From Protea cynaroides (Eukaryota; Streptophyta; Magnoliopsida; Proteales; Proteaceae): a stretch of DNA of 64,000 bases. The translations under genes and the position numbers were made by a program. How positions within the stretch are numbered: the first letter of the stretch is position 1; every line of letters starts with the position of its first letter. Shown piece by piece: positions 48,261 to 61,435 of this stretch. The notes beneath the pieces were generated by a model, which searched no databases, was not told where the DNA came from, and saw nothing but the letters and a program-made list of their open reading frames with translations. The DNA lies in assembly GCA_028583415.1 (NCBI GenBank), contig CM053269.1, forward strand, positions 57,587,007-57,651,006, read 5' to 3'.

Positions 48261-48272
48261 AAGTGGTTCTAA

Positions 48273-48580
48273 GGCTCTCCTTGGTTTGTATTATATAATG
48301 TATTATGAGTTATTTGTCATAAATCAATTATGATAATAGATTATGAGTAATAAATAATGACCGTTTGGTACCACTAAACATAATACATTATATAATGAGA
48401 AATATAAACAATCACCTAATAGATTATTCTAATAATGATAAACAGCTACTCACCTATTTATAGATAATGAATTATATTGATTTATTTTAATTATAAATAG
48501 AGATTATAAATCATACCAAATAGTCATAAATTTTATAATATATTATATAATACATTATATAATACAAACCAAAGAGAGCC
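48273..48580. mobile_element. Tourist-like MITE present only in unit 1
   Basis: The ends GGCTCTCCTTGGTTTGTATT and TACAAACCAAAGAGAGCC are inverted repeats. The TAA target duplication is at 48270-48272 and 48581-48583. At the matching place in unit 2 (about 53938-53945) the sequence is TTCTAAGATATC, with one TAA and no insert. It therefore inserted after the tandem duplication. It belongs to the same family as the MITE at 46517-46814. Confidence 0.88.
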
Positions 48581-48614
48581 TAAGATATCAGTTCGCAGAT
48601 ATCCTCGCTAGGTG

Positions 48615-48763
48615 GTGTCCAAATCGTCTCCTGCAGTCCTGCCGCCTGCCAAAGGCCGGATTTCAGTCGGCCCACCCCCCAATGTATTGGCAGGCGGCCA
48701 GACTGTTCCCAAGCCCTTGGATCAGCGACAGAAACCTCCTGCCGCAGGAGACGATTTGGTTCC
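48615..48763. mobile_element. Mutator-like MITE with 9-bp target duplication
   Basis: This 149-base element has near-terminal inverted repeats CCAAATCGTCTCCTGC and GCAGGAGACGATTTGG. It is flanked by the 9-base direct repeat CGCTAGGTG (48606-48614 and 48764-48772), which fits Mutator-like elements. In unit 2 the element is absent, but CGCTAGGTG is followed by CTAGGTGG (53965-53981), a partial second copy of the target site. Confidence 0.8.
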
Positions 48764-49190
48764 CGCTAGGTGGTACGGGCCGAGATTAGAGGATTGTCCT
48801 AAGTTGGGGCATATTCGTATTTATCCTCCACGATTGTGGGGATGGCCTTCCATTTAACCGGCCTGTGAGGTGGCACATGCAACAAGCTTACACGTGATAT
48901 GACATGTGTCTTTCTCGATTGAGAATTTATATGGAACGCGTGTCCTCTTCTCATGGGTGGGTTCATTATTGGTAGAAACCATTTTTCATGGGTGATTTTA
49001 GTGTGGAAACACAATGAAAATGATGAAATTTGTCACGTGGGACTACTTATATTACCGTTTAATCATATAAATAATATATCCTCCACCGTTCTCCGTGATT
49101 GAACGTCGTTCACCATATATCTAAGCGACCAAAGCCGAACTTCCCTGTTGTTGGAACTCAATCCGTAGCGACAGCAATTAGAAGACGTCC

Positions 49191-49338
49191 ATCGTCGATA
49201 CGCATAGATCGACGACTGACAATGAAACAAATCGTAAGACGCGGATCGATCTTTGTGGCCGTAGATGAAACGCTGAATCCTGCCGATGGCGCCAATAATC
49301 CCGCCAAGAATGGAATTCGAAAAGCTTCCACTATAAAT
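49191..49338 (+). promoter_or_regulatory. Histone H4 copy 3 promoter
   Basis: Inverted repeat ATCGTCGAT/ATCGACGAC (49191-49199, 49208-49216; one mismatch), octamer CGCGGATC (49240-49247), E2F-like CCCGCCAA (49300-49307) and TATAAAT (49332-49338). The order and spacing match copies 1 and 2. Confidence 0.85.
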
Positions 49339-49442
49339 CCCTACTCTTGAACGTCCAACCAACTCGTCAAAGCAGCAGAAGCAGAGAATCGCTCGCCTCC
49401 CGATCGAAATCTTAACTAGAATCATCTTGAAAGTATCTGAAA

Positions 49443-49754
49443 ATGTCTGGTCGTGGTAAGGGGGGTAAGGGTTTGGGCAAAGGAGGAGCGAAGCGTCATC
49501 GTAAGGTGTTGCGAGACAACATCCAGGGCATCACGAAGCCTGCGATTCGTCGTCTTGCGAGAAGAGGAGGTGTTAAGAGGATCAGTGGTCTCATCTATGA
49601 AGAAACCAGAGGTGTTCTCAAGATCTTTCTCGAGAACGTCATCCGTGATGCTGTGACGTATACGGAGCACGCAAGGAGGAAGACGGTGACTGCCATGGAT
49701 GTTGTTTATGCCCTGAAAAGGCAGGGGAGGACACTTTACGGCTTCGGCGGTTAA
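49443..49754 (+). CDS. H4: Histone H4, copy 3
   Basis: A complete intronless 103-residue H4 with the same protein as copies 1 and 2 but many synonymous differences, for example in the codons for residues 6-30. The tail, basic patch and C-terminal TLYGFGG are intact. The promoter contains octamer, E2F-like and TATA motifs, so replication-coupled expression is expected. The gene lies in unit 1 of the tandem duplication. Its partner in unit 2 is nearly identical in sequence but disrupted. Its 3' flank includes a 74-base tandem duplication. Confidence 0.98.
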
Positions 49755-49771
49755 AGCATTTCTTTTGTCTT

Positions 49772-49919
49772 CAGAAATCAATGGTGATTGTAGATTTTGG
49801 CTGTACTTGTTTCTGAATTCCAGCAAAGTTAGTTTTGTTGTTTCTCAGAAATCAATGGTGATTGTAGATGTTGGCTGTACTTGTTTCTGAATTCCAACAA
49901 GATTAGTTTAGTTGTTTCT
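49772..49919. repeat. 74-bp tandem duplication in the H4 copy 3 3' flank
   Basis: CAGAAATCAATGGTGATTGT begins at 49772 and again at 49846, with similar sequence up to TTAGTT. H4 copy 2 has only one such unit. The same two units follow H4 copy 4 at about 55045-55190. Confidence 0.85.
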
Positions 49920-50532
49920 ACGTTTCCTTCGTTAAAAAGAAGCATTTGTTTCATTTGGAATCGCTGACCTAAATTCGCCTGCTCAATTTCTTCCTCTTTG
50001 TTTTGATGGAGTGAAATTCTGTAAGTGTCACTATTCGCTTAACATGTGGTTTTCTAAAACGAATTTTAAATTGGAATATCGGGGAAGCTACGTTCCATTA
50101 ATGGAGATACACGGTTCCTGCTAAATCATCACTTGAAGTTGCCAAGCACTCTAATAGGTCGAATGTATCCACCGGTAGCTTACTCATATCATTGAACCCT
50201 TTCAAAATCCTTTTTAAATAATTATTTGAAGATCAATACTGTCTTGAGTTGACATCTCATTCATTGAGCACAATCACATTATCATTGAACACTACTACTA
50301 AATACATAGTCGTATGCATAATTATCTTGTTACCAGAGAGTGGTCAGGTCTATTATGTTATGCACACATCCTGCAAGCTATTCCAGTCATTTCACAATAT
50401 ATAGATTTTAAACAATCTACACAACATGTATAACATAGATATACGTGGTTCACCACCACAATGTCTGATGGTTAATCTATGGAATAATGCCTTATGGGTT
50501 TCGTATATATTCAATACTTTATTTTTATCTGT
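49920..50532. other. Distal 3' flank of H4 copy 3
   Basis: AT-rich host DNA with no recognised feature, matched by 55193-55808 in unit 2. Confidence 0.45.
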
Positions 50533-51180
50533 TTACTATCTTAAAAACATTGGTGATGATGAATCCCATCACCAAATTGATTGAGAATGAATATTTTCAA
50601 AAGCAGGAGAGGTGGGAGACGTACATTTTGTGTCAAGTTGAGAAGTGGTTGCCATTTAGGTATCCTACAGGGAAGTGGGAGAAATTTTTCCAAAAAAATA
50701 AAATAAAAAGAAATCCATACAAACAAAGTAGCATCTTTCCTTTACTAGGATCTTATCCTTTCCTATTGTCCGGCCACGCCAATGGTCCAGGGAATGGATT
50801 AAGATGATTGACATGCATGTCGGTTCATCTTAGCTAGTCTAATGGACAATTGACAATGATAGATTAGGATGTTTGACATGCATGTTGATGCATCTTAATT
50901 AGTTTAATGGACAATTGACAATGGTGAATTAGGATGTTTGACATGCATGTCGGTGCATCTTAGCTTATCTAATGGATAATTGACTTATGGACATCAAAAT
51001 GCATTGACTTATCATATTATTCAAAAAGTTTCAACAGTATGGATAAAGTGAACCCTCATACTGTTGAAACTTTTTGAATAATATGCCCCATGTGGACATA
51101 GATTAAGTGTGGACATAGATTAAGTGGGCTATTTGTCAAGCTTAGTAAAATAGTGTTCTTCTTTTTCGCTCTTTGTTTTG

Positions 51181-51224
<44 letters not shown>

Positions 51225-51253
51225 CAATGTTTATTTTTAAGAGGTAAAATATA

Positions 51254-51592
51254 GGCTTTGTTTGTTTGGAAGGGGAATTGAAGGGAAGCAAAGTGAAATT
51301 TCTAAACTTTAAATGAAAATTTTGTAATAATTACAGTAAATGCTATCACATTATTATGTAACTAATTCCTAATTATTTCATATTTAGTTATTAACTTATA
51401 TTTTATTTTGCATCCAAATCCCTCTCATTTGAAAAGGAAAATAAATTTTATATTTATCAGTATCATTATTAAATATTTTAAGAAGTTTAGGTAATTTATA
51501 CAACAAGTTTTGTTATAATTATAAAAGTTTCTATTTAAATTTAAAAAATTTCACTTCTATTCCCTTCAATACCCTTGCAACCAAACAAAGTC
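51254..51592. mobile_element. MITE with inverted ends GGCTTTGTTTG, unit 2
   Basis: The duplicate of the element at 45534-45861, with the same ends and flanks. Confidence 0.7.
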
Positions 51593-52223
51593 ATAGTGAT
51601 TTCCAAGGGGGATGAAAATGGAACTTCGTTTTTATTTTCACCTACTAGAAATAAACATTGAAATTTTTTTTACATATAAAATGTTAGACGTAAATTTTAC
51701 ATCTAAACAAATGGAGCTTTTAGGGGGAAAAAAAAGCCGAAAGAGTTTCTTACCTTTATAACTCTCACAAGACATATATTATATCGTGTGGATAGATGAT
51801 GCGTCTATTCGAACAATTAGATAGAAAAGAATCAAAGGCAAGGGCTACATTAGCTATCAAATTTTAGATTTTAAATTCAATCAAATCCTTTGTGTGATGA
51901 CTAGCTCATTTGGTAATGACCAACACCTTACAATCAAGAGGGCATGAGTTCATCATCTAGGGGTGTCAAAACATAATTGAACCGATTAGTCTGATTGTAA
52001 TCATAAAAAATCAAACCAAACCAATTCCATTATTAAGGTGTGTTTGATTTGGGGTTTTTGGAATCGAGACAAAAATAGAAACCAACTCAAATTGATCGTT
52101 AAGGCTTTACCAAAATCGGAGAATATTGAGGTGAAAACGTTAACAATATGGTTTTTCTCCCACTATTACATGTATAAGATACGAAAATGAATTGGTAAAA
52201 ACCTAATAAAAGCCCCTTAATAA

Positions 52224-52496
52224 GGCTCTCTTTGGTATAATTTATATTTATGTTTATGAGTTATTTATGAAAAATCATTTATGAAAATAAATTATACCAC
52301 TAGACATAAAGAAGTAATATGAGATTATCACAATAATGATAAATAATGATAAACACCTTTTAACCTATGTGTAGATTTTAGATGATATCAATTTATTTTA
52401 AATTATAAACGAGTGCCATAAATCAATCCAAACAATTATATATGTCATAATGTATTATATAATTAATTCTATAATACATACATACCAAAGAGGGCC
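52224..52496. mobile_element. Tourist-like MITE, unit 2
   Basis: The duplicate of 46517-46814, about 25 bases shorter inside. The ends are GGCTCTCTTTGGTAT and ATACCAAAGAGGGCC, with TAA at 52221-52223 and 52497-52499. Confidence 0.82.
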
Positions 52497-54639
52497 TAAG
52501 TCAATATATATAAAACTGGAAATCGAACGATTCCTTGATGGTATGGCTTTGGTTTGTGCCGATGCAAAACTACATTTGATTCAGTTTGACGGAAATTGGC
52601 CTTGCCTTGACCTATCATTGTAGAGCCTTAAGTTCAACTCTCATTGGAAGCCGACGTGCAAAGGGGAAAAAAAAAACAAAAAGAATGCACCTTGTACTTG
52701 TTCATCTATGTGTATCTGTACTCTAGCCATTACTGTACTTGTCCATTTATGTATACCGTGCCACGTCGAGATTCTCTTTCGAAAGTGAGATCACTACCGA
52801 CTTGTTGAAGAGGGAAAGATCACTCCTAAATGCAATCGTGATCTTATATACGATACCACCAGACGCACCTTGGTACTTCCATCCTCTAATCAAGGCTAGT
52901 GGAGCGAAGGGAGCGAGAAAGAATCAACTCCCTGAGCTCTTAGCGCGCTAGAACAACAAAGACAAGCAATTTTATAGAAGCCCAATGGAGAGTCAAGCGC
53001 GCGCAACGGCTTTCGCGCAAGGCGCCGTTGCTTGTTAGGGGCGAAATGGAAAACCGAATAGAATATAACACATGGTTTGGATAAGAGAACAATGCAAATG
53101 GATCTCAATATGTATTTTCACAACTTTTAGTATGAACAAATGGTTTAGATAAGAAATCCTAACTTCGATTAAGAACAAATGTTCAGATAATGAATACCAT
53201 GAAAATGGATGTTACACATTGTCCCAACTTTGAGTAGGAACAACAGATTTAAATACAAAAAAACCATGAATATATATACCTCTACCATACGCCCTCACAA
53301 CTCTCACTAGGAACAAATGATTTAAATAAGAAAACCATGAAATGAATGACCCAACGTGCATCCGAGCTCTAAATAGAAAATATGGTTTGCTAGGTTTTTG
53401 CCCCAGTTGATCATAGGCCAAAGAAGCCAGGGTGCATGTAGATCAGCTCACAAACCTAAGAAAAGGAAATTGTTGCCGCTGGTTCTTGTCTGGAACTTCC
53501 TAAGGGTGACACTTGTAAGGAGGAAGCTGATCAGGTAGTGAAGGCGAGTTTGATAATCCTGTGACTACTCCGATGCTTAAGTAAAACCGATAACAAACAG
53601 TTGGAGCTCTGTATAGAATGAATACGAACTCCTTGTAGAGGGGGATTAACAGTATTGACAGGGAAAAAGCTTGAGTGTCAAAAGTTGGATCAAGTTACCT
53701 TCGGAATGGGTTCTATTAATAAAGGGACATCGAATGGCATGGATCTAGGCACGGTTTGAGTGATATTTCGATGATCTTGCGTATGTTTCGTGTCCTACGC
53801 CACCAATCCTTAGCTATTGTGGTGGTTGAATAAGGAAGCTAGGTGGAGCCACGATCCCATTCCTTGGAAATAGGGATTAGATGTGGGTAAGTGAGCTTCG
53901 CAATTGTTGGATGAAAATCTTTCAATGAGTTAAGTGGTTCTAAGATATCAATTCGCAGATATCCTCGCTAGGTGCTAGGTGGTACGGGCCGAGATTAGAG
54001 GGATTGTCCACAGTTGGGGCATATTCGTATTTATCCTCCAATATTGTGGGGATGGCCTTCCATTTAACCGGCCTGTGAGGTGGCACATGCAACAAGTTTA
54101 CACGTGATATGACATGTGTCTTTCTCGATTGGGAATTTATATGGAACGCGTGTCCTTTTCTCATGGGTGGGTTCATTATTGGTAGAAACCATTTTTCATG
54201 GGTGATTTTAGTGTCGAAAGACAATGAAAATGATGAAATTTGTCACGTGGGACTACTTATATTACCGTTTAATCATATAAATAATATATCCTCCACCGTT
54301 CTCCGTGATTGAACGTCGTTCACCATATATCTAAGCGACCAAAGCCGAACTTCCCTGTTGTTGGAACTCATCCGTAGCGACAGCATTTAGAAGACGTCCA
54401 TCGTCGATACGCATAGATCGACGACTGAAAATGAACCAAATCGTAAGACGCGGATCGATCTTTGTGGCCGTAGATGAAACGCTGAATCCTGCCGATGGCG
54501 CCATTAATCCCGCCAAGAATGGAATTCGAAAAGCTTCCACTATAAATCCCTACTCTTGAACGTCCAACCAACTCGTCAAAGCACCAGAAGCAGAGAATCG
54601 CTTGCCTCCCGATCGAGATCTTAACTAGAATCACCTTGA

Positions 54640-55027
<388 letters not shown>

Positions 55028-55808
55028 AGCATTTCTTTTGTCTTCAGAAATCAATGGTGATTGTATATTTTGGCTGTACTTGTTTCTGAATTCCAGCAAA
55101 GTTAGTTTTGTTGTTTCTCAGAAATCAATGGTGATTGTAGATGTTGGCTGTACTTGTTTCTGAATTCCAACAAGATTAGTTTAGTTGTTTCTACGTTTCC
55201 TTCGTTAAAAAGAAGCATTTGTTTCATTTGGAATCGCTGACCTAAATTCGCCTGCTCAATTTCTTCCCCTTTGTTTTGATGGAGTGAAATTCTGTAAGTG
55301 TCACTATTCGCTTAACATGTGGTTTTCTAAAACGAATTTTAAATTGGAATATCGGGGAAGCTACGTTCCATTAATGGAGATACACGGTTCCTGCTAAATC
55401 ATCACTTGAAGTTGCCAAGCACTCTAATAGGTCGAATGTATCCACAGGTAGCTTACTCAGATCATTGAACCCTTTCAAAATTCTTTTTAAATAATTATTT
55501 GAAGATCAATACTCTCTTGAGTTGACATCTCATTCATTGAGCACAATCACATTATCATTGAATACTATTACCAAACACATAGTCGTATGCATAATTATCT
55601 TGTTATCATAGAGTGGTCAGGTCTATTATGTTATGCACACATTTGCAAGTTATTCCAGTCATTTCACAATATATAGAGTATAAACAATCTATACAACATG
55701 CACAACACAGATATTTGTGGTTCACCACCACAATGTCTGATGATTAATCTATGGAATAATGTCTTACGGGTTTCGTATATGTTCAATACTTTACTTTTAT
55801 CTGTTTAC

Positions 55809-57439
55809 ACAGTAGACAGTACATACACCACGCGTATCGACTAGAAGCAAATAATATAATGAACGGGTTTATATTGATGCCCTACAATGAAAGCTCATAC
55901 AAACTTAATTCCCCAACCCAATTGCAGTCTAGGTTTTTTTCATAGACATTTCATCAAACACCTAATAGCCTATGAAATACAATAAAATAGAGAAATGCTC
56001 AAGTGGATTACCTTTTGTTGATAACTCCACAACCGGATGCTCACTTTATGTAAGGAAGTCCAAAATCGGGTTCTTTAATCTTCAAAGATGTCATAACAAG
56101 CTCTATTTTTTTCTTTGGTGTTTTTACAAATACCTTGAGTGGATACCTCTTTTTCACAAACTCAAGAACACCATTAATATAACAAAGGAGTCCCACCATG
56201 TTCTTGCATATCTTCAATAGACTCAATGGCACCTCACACAACTCATAGTATAAATGAGAGGAAATAATCCTCAATACAAGATCAAACCAAAATCCTAGCT
56301 TGGAATTTTAGTCAAAACAAAAGAAGTTTTTTTTACAATCTCTCGTTATCTCCATTAATGGCTCACAACCATTCTCAAACTTGTAATAGACCCTTAATGA
56401 TCTCTATGAAGGTTTGTGTAGATATTTAATCCATTAGAATTCACCAAAACCTTCCAAGAGAGGTTTCTTTTTGCCAAAAACCTGAGTTTCTATTCAATTT
56501 TTTCCGTTCCCAACAGTTCCTACTCTTCCAATGAAGATCCAATGAAGAAGGTGACAATTTGAATCACCTAATTTGGAGTTATAATAGAGGTGATATGTTG
56601 ATTTAAAGATGATGCAATCAGATATCATAAAAAAGCATCTTCCTGCATGTGTACGTATATGTGAGAAACACCATAACAGTCACATAACAGTCACTTACGT
56701 GACTCAATTTTGCATGTGCCAATTAAGTGATTCCATGTTGCGGCAGTGCATTAATTTTCATGCATCATGTACTCTGATATCACAAAAAAGTATCTTCTCG
56801 CATGTGTACCTATACTTGAGAAACACTATAATGACTGAATTTTGCATGTGGCAATTAAATGATCTCATATAGCGGCAGCATATTAATTTCCATGCATCCG
56901 ATCTTCCTTACATGTCTTCCACCATAGGATTAGAACAAATGTTTCATGATCAACCAAAAATATGTTGCTCCCAGCCAATAAAAAGACTCGTGCAGGAATC
57001 TCAACGCCATCGACGAGCAGTACTTGATCCTGCATTTTCTTAGACCGTCTGATTAGGATTTCTACGTTGAAACTCCATCCAAGCCATTGATATGGCTTCT
57101 TTTACTTTCTGTTTTGGCGAAAGTACCCCCAACAATTTTATCTTTGGCTTCTGTAACTGGGTTTGATGAGCACAAAACTCATCTCAGTAAGACACTTCCA
57201 GAGAGCTTTTCTCTCTCTCCTGGAATAGTGTCGAATAGGTGGAGTGCATGCCAGTTCTTGCGGGAGAGCATGGCCAAGCACTTGCGGCTATGGCCTGTAG
57301 GCCTTGCTGCCTTGCGGCCCTTGTTGCTATGGACCCATGCGGCATGGCCTTGTGACACGACAGCTAGCTTGTGACTAAGCCATGTGGCTACTGCTGTTGG
57401 GTGCTGTCATGCGGCCTGGGCTGCTGTCTGGTGGTGCCT
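55809..57439. other. Unassigned intergenic stretch
   Basis: No gene is recognised. A GC-richer patch at 57230-57440 produces open frames without family motifs and may extend the LTR remnant that follows. Confidence 0.4.
56621..56905. repeat. Degenerate tandem duplication, about 155 bp
   Basis: GATATCATAAAAAAGCATCT at 56621 recurs as GATATCACAAAAAAGTATCT at 56776. The shared downstream order is GCATGTGTACxTAT, GAGAAACAC, TTTTGCATGTG, CCAATTAA/GCAATTAA and CGGCAG. Confidence 0.8.
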
Positions 57440-57935
57440 GTGAGCTGTTGTGGCATGGCCAAGTGCCATGGCTGCTGCCAAGCTTGATGCCATGGTGGCT
57501 GGCCACCTCACCCGTGGGTCCACCCACGTTCCTTTTCTCCTTTCATTCTCTCTCTTCAATCATATGCTTGCCACATCATTCTCTCTCTTCTTTTCTTTCT
57601 TAACATTTTCTCTCTCTTCCTTCTCTCTTCATTATATGGTTGTGGGATGCCGCATCACTAGAGATTGCAACACATCATCAATGAGGCCCATTGTGGGATC
57701 TAGTCTCTCTTTATTTTCTCGCTCTAGTTCATACAAACCATATCATTTGTGAGATCGACACTCCTAGAACACTATAGAACATGCCCAAGGTTTCTTCATC
57801 GATGTCACTTGCACAGACACTCTCTCTCCTGCACTGACACCCTCTCTCCTCATTTCTCTGATTGTACGTAAACTCAACTATGCTGCCACCTAAGCTAAGT
57901 TGCCAACAATGACAACACATGGCCAACATGTTATT
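57440..57935 (-). repeat. Diverged Copia LTR remnant
   Basis: On the minus strand the sequence runs TTGTCATTGTTGGCAACTT, then CAGAGAAATGAGGAGAGAG, GGAGAGAGAGTGTC, and later GTGGACCCAC and GCCATGGCACTTGGC-like parts. This follows the order of the first 500 bases of the Copia LTR at 38478 with much divergence. It is an older, inverted relative of that family. Confidence 0.7.
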
Positions 57936-58164
57936 CTTTTCCACCCTTTTGAGATTTGTTATCTTTGCCACCCTTGCCATTCTCAATTTGTATGTTCTTG
58001 AACTGGTTTTGGATTTGATTCTGATTATTGGCCTTTTGAGCACCCCACATCTCTGCATGTTTTCCCACTTTACCGACTTTCCTTATGAATGTGGGTCAAC
58101 ATTACCTGAATCTGTTACCTTACCCTGCTTTGAATCTATGTGGGTGGTATTAAGCCTTGACAAT

Positions 58165-58503
58165 GGGAAATGAAAGAGAACAGAGATTATGATACGGAAA
58201 TGACAAAAAGAAAATTCAACGGAGGATGAATACCTTATGGAATCCAAATGGAAATTAAGGAACCGTAGGTGAGAGAAATCAAATCCACTTTCTCTCGTTG
58301 AGTTTGTGGTGTTTATATTCATAACAAGTATCAGTTACAAGAGATTGAGTGAGAGTATGTTTAGGAGACTCAAAACACTTTTGAGTTCTAATAGAACTGG
58401 TTAGTTAGTAGATAGGAGAGAGAGTCCTATGCACATGGAGCTCCATATCACATGTGAGAGTTCAATGTTGGAGTTCCATGTGCATGGGACTCTTTACATT
58501 CAA
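58165..58503 (-). repeat. Possible solo LTR
   Basis: On the minus strand the stretch begins TGTTGAATGTAAAGAGTCCC and ends near CCCATTGTCA, a TG...CA form of about 340 bases with AATATAAAC inside. No clear target duplication or coding interior was found, so this remains tentative. Confidence 0.35.
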
Positions 58504-59107
58504 CAGTTACGTGATCTGCTCCTTAGGAGGAGATCCGTTATTACAAATAACCACTTAGAAAAAGAAAAAATTTCATCTAACCCTTAAAATTTATGTCAAA
58601 TTCTATCTAACCCTAAAAGTTCTCAAATGTCTTATCTACCACTCAAAACATTCCAAATGTCTCATCTACCACCCAAAATTTTTTCACCGTTAATCAAAGA
58701 GACCCCATCCGTTAGTAGAGTCTCGTTAGTTGCAAATATTAGGACAATAATACCTTTATTTCAAAAATAAAAGACCATAATACCCCCCAAAGTATAAAAA
58801 AAAAAAAAACACTTTTAATTACCAATTTTCCATCTTCTACATTAAAAGTAAAAAGAAAATGAAAAAAATTTCATCTTTCCATCTGTTTTTTAGGTTTCTT
58901 TATTCCCAAACCCTAGAAATCTGGAGATAATGTGCAAGAAACAAGGAGATCCTCCTCTGATCGTTTCCTACATCGGAGTTCAATGTCTGCAAATTTTTTT
59001 TTTCCATTTTTCTGAAGATACTTCAGTTAAAAGGGTTTTTTTTTTTTTTTTTTTTTTTTTTAAGTTAAAAGGGTTTACGGATGAGTCAAATCCAAGCAAG
59101 AAACTAA

Positions 59108-59365
59108 AGGGGATCTATATAGGTATTGAAAGAAGATTACAGGAGAAGAAATAGGGGATTTATAAAGAAATAGGGAGAAGAAATAGGGATTGAAAGATGA
59201 TTAGGGGAGAAGAAATAGGGGGAAGAAATAGGGATCTATATAGGGATTGAAAGAAGATTACAGGAGAAAAAATAGGGATTGAAAATTGAATGGCAGCGGG
59301 AGAAGAAATAGGGAGTCAGAGAAGATTATGGGAGAAAAAATAGGATCTATGGGAGAAAAAATAGG
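59108..59365. repeat. Degenerate GGAGAAGAAATAGGG repeat
   Basis: About ten imperfect copies of the motif, mixed with GATTGAAAGAAGATTACA and GGGATCTATATAGG segments. Confidence 0.75.
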
Positions 59366-60074
59366 ATTAGCTCTAACCCAAAAAAAAAAAAAAAATCGGC
59401 TCTTACAAAAAAATAATAATAATAAGGATTGACTCTTACCCAAAAAGAAGAAGATCGGCCGTGGCTAAAATCAATATGAATCGACTAACCAAATTGATAT
59501 GACTTCAATAGTTCAAACTATGGTTGGAATCTTTGTTATTTTCGAGTTTTTTCCAGAAACAGGTCATTCTCATTAATGGAAGAACTTCATGAGGTCTGGT
59601 CAGTAGGTGATGCTTCTTGAGTGTCTTTGAAGCTGGTTAAGGTGCGATGAAGTGTGGGAGAAGAGAAGGAAGTGAGTAGAGGAGATAGAGAGAGATAGAG
59701 AGAGAAAGAGAGATTTTCTTTCGCGTTTTATTGGTTTTGTTAGAAGGAGAAAGAGAAATGTGTGTTACAGACTTACAGTTGGACCAAAGAGACGATCGAG
59801 AATTTTGCTCCGTTCCTTCTTGGGAGAGAGATGATCGAGAATATTGCATTTTCTCCAATATTTGATTTGTGATTTTGATTGGCGATGGAATTCTAAATCT
59901 AATGTTTTAAAGGGGCAAATTAGTAACTTTATCTCATTTTAATGTTTTAAAGTTTCAAATAGAAAAAGTAGAAATGTCTACTCACATGTTCAGTCAAATC
60001 TGTCAGTTAAATGGGGCCGGTTAAAGTTTCTGGAAACCATTGGATAGTAAACAGAATTTGAAATTTTTTTGGGG

Positions 60075-60076
<2 letters not shown>

Positions 60077-60170
<94 letters not shown>
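60077..60170. repeat. (TA)n microsatellite
   Basis: About 94 bases of TA repeats. Confidence 0.95.
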
Positions 60171-60173
<3 letters not shown>

Positions 60174-61186
60174 TTACATATAAACAAAACTTACATTCCA
60201 TGAAAGTCATAAAATCATCATCTCATTAACATAAAACATATATCAAAACTTGAAACGATAATAGAGTTTCACAAATTTGAGAAATAATCAAAATATTAAA
60301 AAAAAAAAAAAGAGAGATGGGAAATTATATATTGTTTTTGTTTTTATTATTTTTGTTCTTCGTGATTAATACGACAATATTTTTAAATGGTTCAATATAA
60401 AAAATACGATTTCTATTTAAAAATCCATATCACATATAAATCACGTGTTAAACGTTACTTTACTAACAATAGATCCGTTTTTTGAAATAATTGAATGATT
60501 GACTCGGTGTACTCTATCTGTAATCTATCAAAAAAAAAAAAAAAAAAAATCCTTGCCGCTGAATTATTTGAATGCCAACCATCGTTTGATATTCATCGAA
60601 CGGTAGCAGACATTCCTCATGTTTATATCAACATGCAACGATCCAGCGGCGGCTCGGTTGTTGCTATATTTGTCGGTACCCGTTAGGTTAAATGTATCAT
60701 TTGGTGCTTCGTTTGACGGCCCCGGGAAAAACTGAAGCTTTCGTTTTCAGCTATACTGTTAACGTGTCAATGTCCATGCATATCTGTCTCCATGGTTTCC
60801 GAATTGAAGATATGCGTGGCAAGTTGCATGAACTTCGACCCCTGCCCAATTACAGCAAACAGACATCTGGATCAACTAATCGCTGTTATTTTATTTAATT
60901 TTTTTTTTCAATGGTTGAATTCTTCAATGCATCATCGTTTGATCACCATTTGGATATCGATGATCTTTCGACAGTCAAGATAAAATAATAAAGGAGATAG
61001 CCGTGTTTTTTATTGTTAATCGAAGCGACGGCGGTTCGTTTGTGGATGATAGAGATGTTGCAATCATTGAATATGATTTGTCTGTATCCACAATAGAAAT
61101 TTTCTTTCAACTTGCAGATGCCAGAACTTAAACAAATCAATACTATTAGGATAACGCCAAATGTCAGGATTACCATGCCTCAATGT

Positions 61187-61235
61187 TGACGTGGCATCTC
61201 TCTCTCTCTTCGTATTGCCAGAACAGCATATAAAG
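61187..61235 (+). promoter_or_regulatory. Putative promoter of the ACR gene
   Basis: TGACGTGGC at 61187-61195 (ACGT-core type, resembling a bZIP site), a CT tract at about 61198-61210 and TATAAAG at 61229-61235 lie about 200 bases before the ATG. This leaves a plausible 5' untranslated region of about 170 bases. Confidence 0.55.
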
Positions 61236-61435
61236 GCCGACAGCCTCATATATTTTAATGATCTAGATTGTTGTAATTTTCCCTCGAATAAGCATTCGAG
61301 ATTGCAGTAGAGAGAACCGTTCTAGACCTAAAGTGGTATCTTTATGCGAAAAGAGCGGGAAAACGATTGTAATTGTGATTAACGTTGTCGCTTTATCGGA
61401 ATTTGAGTACCCGCGGTGTTCCGTCGATTTCTGGT

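Larger units (their letters stand above)
58504..61180. other. Intergenic stretch upstream of the ACR gene
   Basis: No gene is recognised. A degenerate GGAGAAGAAATAGGG repeat covers about 59108-59365. Poly(T) lies at 59036-59062. A (TA)n tract of about 94 bases covers 60077-60170, and a poly(A) run is at 60530-60549. Confidence 0.45.

Noticed and set aside
49422..49826. Antisense frame of 134 codons over H4 copy 3 (similar frames over the other copies)
   Set aside because: It is the shadow of the conserved H4 coding strand and has no independent support.
57087..57603. GC-rich frames at the edge of the Copia LTR remnant as a gene
   Set aside because: No family motif is present. The right part aligns with the Copia LTR order, so LTR-derived DNA is more likely.
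57729..58173. Possible gag zinc-knuckle remnant on the minus strand next to the LTR remnant
   Set aside because: A Lys/Gly/Asn-rich frame is visible, but the Cys and His pattern of a knuckle is not complete, so no coding call is justified.
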